Assembly (NCBI GenBank): GCA_963788215.1
Contig: CAWBFX010000003.1
Location: 434,001 to 498,000 of the forward strand
Direction: 5' to 3'
DNA length: 64,000 nucleotides
Source: AC-32 sp963788215
GTDB taxonomy: Bacteria; Actinomycetota; Thermoleophilia; Gaiellales; Gaiellaceae
Shown piece by piece: positions 44,423-53,279 of the stretch. Position numbers and translations under genes: made by a program. The notes below the pieces were generated by a model, which was given only the letters and a program-made list of their open reading frames with translations, made no database searches and was not told where the DNA came from. The stretch's first letter is position 1, and each line of letters starts with the position of its first letter.

Positions 44423-47400
44423 TTAGTGCCTCGGCCCCTTGCCGACGACGAGGTTCACGTGCGCGCCGTTCGGCAGCCTGCGGCCGCCGCGCGGGCTCTG
44501 CCGGATGACGTGGTTCTTCAGCCTGCGCGAAGAGAACACGCGCGCGATGTTGCCGACGCGGCAGTGGTTGTGCCGGATCCTCGACTTCGCCCTGCCCAGC
44601 GTGTTCCCGATCACGTTCGGCACCACGCAGGGCGGCCTGAACGGTGGCGGAGGCGGTGGTGGCGGAGGCGGCGGTGGTGGCGGAGGTGGAGGTGGAGGTG
44701 GAGGTGGAGGTGGAGGTGGTGGCGGAGGCGGTGGCGGAGGCGGAGGCGGTGGCGGAGGCGGAGGCGGAGGTGGCGGAGGTGGTGGAGGTGGTGGCGGTGG
44801 CGGCGGAGGTGGTGGTGGTGGAGGTGGTGGCGGTGGAGGCGGAGGTGGAGGTGGCGGAGGTGGAGGTGGCGGTGGAGGAGGCGGCGGAGGTGGAGGTGGC
44901 GGCGGAGGTGGAGGTGGCGGCGGAGGTGGAGGTGGCGGCGGAGGTGGAGGTGGCGGCGGAGGTGGAGGTGGCGGAGGAGGTGGAGGTGGCGGAGGTGGAG
45001 GTGGAGGTGGAGGAGGCGGTGGCGGTCCACCGCCGACGAGCATGGTCTCCGTCTGAGTCGTCGTCGACGACCCGTTGTAGCCGCCCGCCGCGAAGAGCAG
45101 GTCGCCGATGTTCGTGCCCTCCACGAAGGAGCGCTGCATGTTCAGGTTCGGCCCGGCCGTCCAGGTGTTCGCGGACGGGTCGTAGCTGGCCGAGGTGTTG
45201 GTCGTGAACGGGACGAGCAGGCTCGCCGTCTTGCCGAGCGCGACGTCCGGCGGCTGGAACGGGTTGCCGCCGCCGAAGATCCAGAAGAGGCCTCCGGCGA
45301 CCCCGCTGCCCGGCACGTTGTTCGGGCTGAGCAGGTTGGCATCCGTCGTCCAGGTGTTGGTCGCGACGTTGTAGTCGTAGAGCGAGTTGACGACGACGTT
45401 GTTCGCGTCGCGCCCGCCGGCCACGTACAGATGGCCGTTGAGGATCCCGGAGCCTGCGCCGCCCAGTGCGTGCGGCATCGGCGCCTTTGTCGTGAACGTG
45501 TTCGCGGCGGGATCGAACTCCCAGGTCTGGTCGAACGCCGGGCTGATGTTGCCGGTCGAGTAGCCGCCGACGAGGTAGACCTTGCCGTTGCCGGCGTTGT
45601 AGCCCGAGGCCATGAACGCGCGGACGTCGGGCATGCTCGGGCCGGCGGACCAGCTGTTCGATGCGACGTCGTAGACCTGCGTGGCGTTGGTGACCACGCC
45701 GGTCTCGGCGAGGTCGCCGCCGAAGACGTAGATCTTGTTGGTCGCCGGGTAGTAGACGGCCGAGGCCAGGCCTTCGGCCGACGGCATCGGGGCGAGGGTC
45801 GACCAGCTGTTCGTCGCCGGGTTGTAGCGATACGCGTTCGGCACCGTGACGCCGGCGCTGAACGAGTAGCCGCCGAAGACGTAGCTGTACGTCCCGTCGG
45901 AAGCCGCGGCCGCGCCGTACGTGTCGAGCGGCATCGGCGCCACGACCTGCCAGCCGGGTGGCGGAGGCGGTGGCGGAGGCGGTGGCGGTGGCGGCGGAGG
46001 CGGCGGTGGCGGTGGCGGAGGTGGCCCGCCGCCAGGCGTGTAGGTCACCTGCGTGCCGGCCGTCAGATCACCCGTGCCGTTGCAGCCGTACTGGTCGAAG
46101 ATCGCATCCGGCACGCTCTGGACGCCCTCGGTCGAGCTCGTGTTGCCGTTCGTGAGGGCGCCGTAGATCGCGCGGATCACCTGGTCTGCCTCGTTGAACT
46201 CGACCTCGAAGTTGGCGCTGCCGCTACCCGGGAAGTACTGGTCGCGCCACTCGATGAAGAAGTGGCGGTTGGGCGCTGTGCCGGTCGTCGTCGTGAAGAT
46301 GCCGAAGCCCGAGTTGACCGTGTAGAGGTCGTCCCAGTACGGCATGAACGCGATGCCGTGCGCCGATGAAGGCAGGCACGTGTTCGAGAAGACCGATCCG
46401 GTCGTCGTGAACTGCAGCGTTCCGTTCGAGTCGACGTTCGCGGTGCTGAACGCGTGACCGTAGACGTAGACCGGGAACGGCAGCGCGATGTTGGTCGTGC
46501 AGTCGTCGCAGTGGTTGCCGGTGTCGTCCGTGCCAGGCGTGATCGAGACGCCGGTCTCGGTCGTGATCGTGTAGTGCGGAGGCGGTGGTGGCGGCGGTGG
46601 TGGCGGCGGTGGAGGCGGTGGTGGAGGTGGCGGAGGTGGCGGCGGTGGTGGAGGTGGTGGAGGAGGCGGAGGTGGTGGTGGAGGCGGAGGTGGTGGCGGT
46701 GGAGGCGGTGGAGGCGGTGGTGGAGGCGGTGGAGGCGGTGGTGGAGGCGGTGGTGGAGGCGGTGGTGGAGGCGGTGCGCCGACGGGCAGGTACTGGATCT
46801 CGGTCCCGGTCGGAGTCGTCCCGGTCGTGTTGAACGAGAACTGCTCCGCCGGGCCGGTGCCGGTCGACTGGACGCCGACGGTCGCGCTGGTGTCGTCGGC
46901 CAGCGCTCCGTAGATGTAGTCGATCTCGTTGCTCGTCTCGTTGAGAACGACCTCGTAGTCGTTGACCGGGACACCACCCGCACAGCAGAACTGCGTGCGG
47001 AACTCGATCACGAACTGCCTGTTCGGGGCCGTTCCGGTGACGGCGGTGAAGACGCCCTGCCCGTTCGCGCCGTCGACGGTGTACTGGTCGTCCCAGAACG
47101 GGAAGAGCGTGCGGCCGAAGGTTGCGGCCGGCAAGGCAGTGTTCGAGAACGACGCGTCCGTGGAGTTGAACTGCAGGTTGCCGTTCGAGCTGACGTTGAC
47201 GGTCGAGTACGACGTGCCGTACACGCTCATCGAGAACGGCAGCGAGATCTCCGTCACGCCGTCATCCGCGTGGAGCCCGATGTCCGTCGTGCCCGGGATG
47301 AGCGACTGCGCGCGCATGACGTTGTTCGCGTAGTCGGTGGTCGGGTTGTAGTCGACCTCGCGGCCGCTCGGCGCGTTGCCGCTCGTGTTGCACGAGAACT

Positions 47401-50306
47401 CGCGGCGCGGACCGGTGCCGCCGCCCTGGAGCCCGATGGTGGCGGACGTCGTGTCGCCGGCCAGCGTGCCGTAGAGGAACGAGACCTGTTGACCGTTCTC
47501 GTGGAAGGCGACCTCGAAGTTGGCCGCCCCACCGCCGTTGAAGAACGCCGTCCGGTACTCGACGTAGAGGATCCGGTTCGGCGCACTGCCGGTGACCACC
47601 GTGTAGATGCCGTTGCCCGCGGCGGTTGCGAGCAGGTCGTCCCACAACGGCGCGACCATCACGCCCATCGTGGGGGACGGGAGGCACCCGTTGGTGAAGG
47701 CCGTGCTGTTGGTCGTGAACTGCAGGTTGCCGTTCGAGCTCGCGTTGAAGGACGAGTAGTTCGTCCCGAACAGGTTGATCGGGAACGGCGAAGCGATCGA
47801 CACCGTGCAGTCGTCGCAGTCCGAGCCCGTGACGAGCGTCGTCCCGGGGACGATCGCGCCCGTGCCTGCCGCGATCCCGTAGTCGCCGCCCGGAGGTGGC
47901 GGAGGCGGCGGCGGAGGTGGTGGCGGAGGGGAGGGGTGGTGGTGGTGGTGGTGGGGCGGAGGTGGTGGTGGTGGTGGCGGCGGCGGAGGCGGAGGTGGCG
48001 GCCCGCCGCCAGGCGTGTAGGTCACCTGCGTGCCGGCCGTCAGATCACCCGTGCCGTTGCAGCCGTACTGGTCGAAGATCGCATCCGGCACGCTCTGGAC
48101 GCCCTCGGTCGAGCTCGTGTTGCCGTTCGTGAGGGTGCCGTAGATCGCGCGGATCACCTGGTCTGCCTCGTTGAACTCGACCTCGAAGTTGGCGCTGCCG
48201 CTACCCGGGAAGTACTGGTCGCGCCACTCGATGAAGAAGTGGCGGTTGGGCGCGGTGCCGGTGGTCGTCGTGAAGATGCCGAAGCCCGAGTTGACCGTGT
48301 AGAGGTCGTCCCAGTACGGGAAGAACGTGACGCCCCTGGCGGAGTCGGGCAGGCAGATGTTCGAGAAGGACGAGGAAGCGGTCGTGAACTGCAGCGTTCC
48401 GTTCGAGTCCACGTTCGCCGCCGAGTACTGGTGGCCGTAGACGTAGACCGGGAAGGGCAGCGCGATGTTCGTCACGCAGTCGTCGCAGTGGTTGCCGGTG
48501 TCGGTCGTGCCCGGTGTGATCGAGACACCGGTCTGCGTCGTGATCGTGTAGTGGGCCGGAGGCGGCGGCGGTGGCGGCGGCGGTGGAGGCGGTGGTGGCG
48601 GCGGGCCGCCGGTGCACTGCGTGAAGGCGAAGTTGCCGATTCGCGTGCGCCAGTTGAACGAGCTGGTCGTCGAGTAGTACTCGTTCGTGTACCAGAAGGT
48701 GCAGTCGTCCACGGGATCGACGGTCATGTCGCTGTAGTCGCCCCAGCGGTTGACGGTGCCCGTCTGGCTGCCGGCGCCCGCAACGAGGGTCGCCTCACCC
48801 TGCGCGAGGGTGTTCACGGGGTCGCCCGCGAGGCGTCCGGCATAGCGGATCGCCGGGTTCATCGCCGCGCTCGAGGCGCTGAAGCCGAGCGCGAGGTCGC
48901 CGGTGTGGTCCATTGCCGCGCTGCCCATCCAGCGCCAGGTCGTGTCGGGCTGGTAGGTGCTCTGCTGGACGAACGTCGGCGTGCCGGCGGTCGCGTTGTT
49001 GATCTCGAACCAGCGGATGCCGGCGACGCCGCCCGAGGACACGGCCTTGTTGCCGACGAGCGCTTCGTGCCCGTCGCCGAAGCGGCGGTAGGCGAGCCTG
49101 AACATGCCGCGGTCCGCGACCGCGTCGAGGCCGTCGGCCGAGCCGGCCTGCGGGACGCAGTTTCGCGTTCCGGGGCAGAGCGCCGTGAACGCTGCCGGCG
49201 ACAGGCTGGCCGCGAGCGTGAAGGTCGAGTTCGCGGGCGTCGCGAAGTCGACGTGGAAGCGATAGAGCGGCCACGTGCCCGTGTTGTTGGCGGCGAGCCA
49301 CGGATTCGGGCTCCCGGCCGGCGGGACGATCGAGCCGTCGATGTCTCCCGGAAGCATGAAGCCGATGGTCGAGGACATCAGGCCTGTCGTCACGAAGGTC
49401 GCGGCCGTCCCGGCCAGCATCGCCGAGCGGTCGAGCGCAAAGGGCTGCGGACCGAGATAGGCGGTGCCGCTCGAGTTGAAGACGTTCTCGGCCAGGTAGT
49501 ACGCGTCCGGCCAGACCGAGAGCTTCGGGTAGTCGAAGAAGTTCGTGCCGAGGTGGAAGTCGTAGCGGTTGTACGAGCCGGTCGCGTCGCTCGTCGTCGA
49601 GACCGCGACGCACTCGTCGGTCGGCGTGCCGGCACCCGCGAACTGGGAGACGACCCAGCGATCCGCGAGCTGGTCGTAGACGACGACCGGGTCGCCGTCG
49701 CCGTTCAGCTGGCAGACGCCGCCGAAGCCGGACCAGATCGTCGTAATCGAGACCGGGCCGAGGACCGAAGCGCCGGTGGTCTTGTTGAAGACCTGGTAGC
49801 CCTCGTTGACGATCTGGACGTACTGCGTTGCGCCGACCTCGCCGTTGGTGTCGGGCGGGGCGCAGTTGCAGACGACTCCGGGGAAGGGGATACCGTCGAA
49901 GTTGAGGCCGGTGCCGGGCATCGAGTTGGGGAAGTGCCTCGTCTGGCGGGCGGCCTCGGGGCGCGACATGCCCTTGATCGGGACCTGCGGGTTGGGGTTC
50001 GCCTCGTGGTCCGGGGTGGGCCGAATCGGGATGGGACGGATGGAGCGCAGCGCCGGCGAGGTGTCGTTCTTCACCGAGTGGCCGACGGTCACGTGGCTCG
50101 AAGACGCCGAGGACGAGCGTCAAGGCGTGACTGGACGAGGCCGGCAGAGCGGCCGTAGCGGGCGTCTGAGCCGCCCGCGATGTGGTCGAGACTCTTTGCG
50201 TCCCCACCCCCGCGAGTACGACTCCTGCCTCGATCATTCCCGCGAGCGCGAGCACGCCTAGAAACACGTAGACGCGCCGTCTCGTCCCACGCAGCCTTGC
50301 CCTCAT
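44423..50306 (-). CDS. PA8: giant surface protein with propeller-like domain, four NIDO-like domains, Kelch, poly-Pro and PASTA (5' frameshift)
   Basis: About 1960 residues if repaired. ATG 50306 stands behind GGGGAGGGG, with signal/anchor VYVFLGVLALAGMIEAGVVL. The start frame leaves the main frame between about 50095 and 50130: ASSSHALTLV in one, SSHVTVGHSVKN in the other. Order: propeller-like (about 128-567), NIDO-1 (584-765), poly-Pro with six histidines (about 785), NIDO-2 (807-987), NIDO-3 (996-1172), about 65 prolines, NIDO-4 (1244-1425), poly-Pro, Kelch (1451-1757), about 128 prolines, PASTA. NIDO-1 and NIDO-4 share a nearly identical 320-base DNA stretch. Likely a long wall-attached adhesin; inference. 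Confidence 0.8.
44641..45029 (-). repeat. longest CCN tract, about 128 consecutive prolines
   Basis: About 390 bases of uninterrupted GGN triplets (plus strand). A sub-repeat GGAGGTGGAGGTGGC recurs several times (44890-44995), a sign of local expansion. Confidence 0.92.
46025..46342 (-). repeat. internal duplication in PA8, copy 1 (in NIDO-4)
   Basis: Matches 48002-48319 (offset 1977) with about three single-base differences noticed. Confidence 0.85.
48002..48319 (-). repeat. internal duplication in PA8, copy 2 (in NIDO-1)
   Basis: Partner of 46025-46342. Beyond its right end (from GTACGG on) the two domains diverge sharply, as expected of a conversion tract. Confidence 0.85.
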
Positions 50307-50358
50307 TTCCGGTCCCCTCCCCAATCGGATCCGTAGCGGCCGGGTCGGCCGTAGCGCG

Positions 50359-50387
50359 TTCTTACTCCTCCCGTCGCCAAAAAGCAA
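50359..50387 (-). promoter_or_regulatory. promoter of PA8
   Basis: Minus strand: -35 TTGCTT, 17 bases, -10 TAAGAA, followed by CGCG as in the PA9 promoter. Confidence 0.65.
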
Positions 50388-50411
50388 TAGGCCGGACGGT
50401 CCCCAGAAACG

Positions 50412-50439
50412 CCGACGGGGCCCCGCAGGGCCCCGTCGG
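50412..50439 (-). terminator. terminator of PA9
   Basis: Perfect 12-base arms CCGACGGGGCCC / GGGCCCCGTCGG with a 4-base loop, 30 bases past the PA9 stop. The core matches the PA6 terminator. Confidence 0.8.
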
Positions 50440-50468
50440 ATTCGCTTGTTTGGTTGTTGCGCTCTTGC

Positions 50469-51830
50469 CTAGTGCCTCGGTCCCCTGCCGACGACCAGGT
50501 TGACCCTGGCGCCGTTGGCGAGACGCCGGCCGCCCCGTGGGGCCTGCCTGATCACGTGGCCCTTGAGCCTGCGCGAAGAGAACTTGCGCGTGACGTGACC
50601 GACGCGGCAGTGGTTGTGCCGGATCCTCGACTTCGCCCTGCCCAGCGTGTTGTGGATCACGTTCGGAACCACGCAGGGCGGCCTGAACGGAGGTGGTGGC
50701 GGCGGAGGCGGCGGTGGCGGAGGCGGTGGTGGCGGAGGTGGCGGAGGTGGCGGAGGCGGAGGTGGCGGTGGTGGCGGAGGTGGCGGAGGCGGTGGTGGCG
50801 GAGGCGGTGGTGGCGGAGGCGGAGGTGGCGGAGGCGGAGGTGGCGGAGGCGGCGGTGGCGGAGGTGGCGGAGGTGGCGGAGGCGGACCGCCGCCGGTATC
50901 CATCGTCTCCGTCTGAGTCGTCGTGGACGACCCGTTGTAGCCACCCGCTGCGAACAGCAGGCCGCCGATTGACGTGCCCTCGACGAACGAGCGCTGCATG
51001 TTCAGGTTGTCTGCATTGGCCCAGCTGTTGCTCGCCGGGTCATACACCTGAGTCTGCCCCGTCGTGTCGGGCGAGAGCAGGCTCGCGGCCTTGCCCATCG
51101 CCTTGCCGGGAGCGAACGGGTTCCCGCCGCCGAAGACGTACAGCATGCCGTTGGAGGCACCTGCGCCAGGCACGTTGTCGGGCGCGAGCATGCTCGCTCC
51201 GCTCGACCACGTGTTGCCGGCGATGTCGTAGTCGTACAGCGTGTCCAGGATCGCGTTCGTGGCGTCACGTCCACCGGCCACGTACAGATGGCCGTTGACG
51301 ATCGCCGAGCCCGCACCACCGAGTGCATGCGGAATCGGCGCCTTGTTCGTGAACGTGCCGGCGTTCGGATCGAACTCCCAGGTCTGGTCGAAGGCCGGGT
51401 CGATGTTGCCGGTCGAGTAACCGCCGACGAGGTAGAACTTGCCGTTGGTCGCGTAGCCACCGGACATGAACGCCCGGACGTCAGGCATGTTCGGGCCTGC
51501 CGACCAGCTGTTCGAGGCGACGTCGTAGACCTGCGTGGCGTTGGTGACGACGCCGGTCTCGGCCTGGTCACCGCCGAACACGTAGATCTTGCCGTTGAGC
51601 GGGTCGTAGTCGGCCGTGGCCAGACCCTCGCCGCTCGGCATCGGTGCCAGCGTCGTCCAGCTGTCGGATGCCGGGTCGTAGCGGTAGGAGTTGTTCACCG
51701 TGACGCCGGCGCTGAACGAGTAACCACCGAACACGTAGCTGTACGTTCCGTCGGATGCCGTTGCCGCGCCGTAGGTGTCGAGCGGCATTGGCGCAACGAT
51801 CTGCCACTGGCCAGGCGGCGGCGGTGGCGG
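50469..51830 (-). repeat. near-identical Kelch/poly-Pro/PASTA block, copy 2
   Basis: Partner of 28783-30138, about 21.7 kb away in the same orientation. Upstream of this block PA3 and PA9 are unrelated in sequence up to their NIDO-like domains. Confidence 0.9.
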
Positions 51831-53195
51831 TGGCGGAGGTGGCGGCGGCGGTGGAGGTGGCGGACCGCCGTTTGGCGTGTACGTCACCTCGGTGCCGGAC
51901 GACAGATCGCCGGTGCCATTGCAGCCGTACTGGTCGAAGACCGCGTCCGCAACGCTCTGGACGCCTTCAGTCGAGCTCGAGTTGCCGTTGTCGAGCTGGC
52001 CGTAGATGGCGTTGATGACGCCGTCTGCCTCGTTGAACTCGACCTCGAAGTTGGCCGTGCCCGTCCCCGGGAAGTACTGGTCGCGCCATTCGATGAAGAA
52101 GTGGCGGTTGGGGGCGGTTCCGGTCGTGGTCGTGTAGATGCCGTAGCCGTCGTTGACCGTGTAGAGGTCGTCCCAGTACGGCATGAAAGCGGTGCCGTGC
52201 TGCGACGAAGGCAGGCACGTGTTCGAGAACACCGAGGTGTTCGTCGTGAACTGCAGCGTGCCGTTCGAGTCGACGTTGACCGAGTTGTACGCGTGGCCGT
52301 AGACCAGGACCGTGAACGGCAGCGACAGCGCGGTGGTGCAGTCGTCGCAGTGGTTCCCGGTGTCGTCCGTGCCAGGCGTGATCGAAACGCCGGTCTGAGT
52401 CGTGATGGTGTAGTGGTTCGGCGGAGGCGGCGGTGGTGGCGGTGGTGGCGGCGGTGGCGGTGGTGGCGGAGGCGGCCCGTGCGTACCGCTCAGGCTGAAG
52501 ACCTGGTCGGGGTCAGAGCCCGGAATGCAGGTGGTCTTGCGGTCCCACGTGATGCAGCCTGCGCCGAAGCCGCCGCCCGGGTTCTCCCAGGCCGCGCCGT
52601 TACCGGAGGTGACGGTGCGGTCGGTCCAGCCGAACTGCCCGCCGATGCCGAAGTCCATGCGGGCCTGAACTGAGACCCACCATGTGCCTTCACCGAGGCT
52701 GACCGGAGAGTCGAGGCTGATGGTGAAGTCGTCGCCGTTGAGCACGTACGACTGCGCCGTCTTCTCGGCGACCATCGTTCCCGGGAGGCCCCCGGCGTCC
52801 TGATAGAAGCGGACGTTGAACGAGGCCGCGGGCCCTCCACCGTTGTAGTAGAGCCCCTCGACGTCGACCGTATCGATGTTCCAGCCGTCTCCACTCGGGA
52901 CGGAGAAGTCGTCGGCGAGCATGTCGTCGTAGGCATCGAACGACGCCTCGAAGTCCTGCGAGCTCGACGCGTTCACTCCCGCGTTGTCGTACTGGCTGTA
53001 GAGCACGTCAGTCGGGTGGAATTGCTTCCCGGTGGCGTGCTGTGCGTGCCCGGCCGAGGCGTGTGCCATGGCCGGATACGCATGTGGCCGCGACGCCGCC
53101 CCTCTGTAACTCGTGCTGGCGAATGCTGTCGGCGCCAGCGCGAGACCACAGAGGGTGACAGCAAGAGCCGCGGTCCAAAGGATCCGTACCCTCAT
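50469..53195 (-). CDS. PA9: DQYDN domain, NIDO-like, Kelch, poly-Pro and PASTA surface protein
   Basis: 908 residues from ATG 53195 behind GGGGAGGGGACC. Signal peptide ILWTAALAVTLCGLALAPTAFA. The N-terminal domain (about 66-235; VLYSQYDNAG, MLADDFSVPSG, FNVRFYQDAGGLPG, GTWWVSVQA) is shared with PA10 and the orphan at 38183. Then poly-Pro, NIDO-like (about 260-440; GTDDTGNHCDDC, VDSNGTLQFTT, MPYWDDLYTVNDGYGIYTT), poly-Pro, Kelch (about 464-760), about 66 prolines and PASTA. The 3' 1.36 kb is almost identical to PA3. Confidence 0.85.
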   Translation of the reverse strand: MRVRILWTAALAVTLCGLALAPTAFASTSYRGAASRPHAYPAMAHASAGHAQHATGKQFHPTDVLYSQYDNAGVNASSSQDFEASFDAYDDMLADDFSVPSGDGWNIDTVDVEGLYYNGGGPAASFNVRFYQDAGGLPGTMVAEKTAQSYVLNGDDFTISLDSPVSLGEGTWWVSVQARMDFGIGGQFGWTDRTVTSGNGAAWENPGGGFGAGCITWDRKTTCIPGSDPDQVFSLSGTHGPPPPPPPPPPPPPPPPPPPNHYTITTQTGVSITPGTDDTGNHCDDCTTALSLPFTVLVYGHAYNSVNVDSNGTLQFTTNTSVFSNTCLPSSQHGTAFMPYWDDLYTVNDGYGIYTTTTGTAPNRHFFIEWRDQYFPGTGTANFEVEFNEADGVINAIYGQLDNGNSSSTEGVQSVADAVFDQYGCNGTGDLSSGTEVTYTPNGGPPPPPPPPPPPPPPPPPGQWQIVAPMPLDTYGAATASDGTYSYVFGGYSFSAGVTVNNSYRYDPASDSWTTLAPMPSGEGLATADYDPLNGKIYVFGGDQAETGVVTNATQVYDVASNSWSAGPNMPDVRAFMSGGYATNGKFYLVGGYSTGNIDPAFDQTWEFDPNAGTFTNKAPIPHALGGAGSAIVNGHLYVAGGRDATNAILDTLYDYDIAGNTWSSGASMLAPDNVPGAGASNGMLYVFGGGNPFAPGKAMGKAASLLSPDTTGQTQVYDPASNSWANADNLNMQRSFVEGTSIGGLLFAAGGYNGSSTTTQTETMDTGGGPPPPPPPPPPPPPPPPPPPPPPPPPPPPPPPPPPPPPPPPPPPPPPPPPPPPPPPPPPPPPPPPPPFRPPCVVPNVIHNTLGRAKSRIRHNHCRVGHVTRKFSSRRLKGHVIRQAPRGGRRLANGARVNLVVGRGPRH

Positions 53196-53250
53196 ATGTA
53201 GGTCCCCTCCCCTATCGACGATCGGTGCCGGCCGTTCGGCCGTCCCCGCG

Positions 53251-53279
53251 TTCTTACTCCTTTACGGCGAAAAAATCAA
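53251..53279 (-). promoter_or_regulatory. promoter of PA9
   Basis: Minus strand: -35 TTGATT, 17 bases, -10 TAAGAA then CGCG. The PA10 stop codon falls inside its -35. Confidence 0.65.

Noticed and set aside
44641..45029. Possible CRISPR array or minisatellite
   Set aside because: The repeats are 3-base CCN codons with irregular wobble and no spacers; they encode the proline linker.
44439..45056. Plus-strand poly-glycine protein
   Set aside because: It is the reverse complement of the poly-proline tract; all such poly-Gly frames in the window face a PASTA gene.
47935..47956. Six-histidine run as vector or tag contamination
   Set aside because: It is continuous with the surrounding proline codons and lies deep in a native gene; no vector sequence flanks it.
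46454..50158. Plus-strand open frame of over 1200 codons opposite PA8
   Set aside because: Arg/Val-rich shadow of the GC-rich minus-strand gene; no domains, and the minus strand carries clear homologous repeats. The same applies to the long plus-strand frames at 23270-24205, 24230-26080, 27578-28669, 29596-32895, 34089-35465, 39942-41135 and 42147-44306.
50469..53195. Sortase (LPxTG) anchoring of the array proteins
   Set aside because: No LPxTG-like motif, hydrophobic segment or positively charged tail follows the PASTA module; the proteins end directly after VGRGPRH-type residues.
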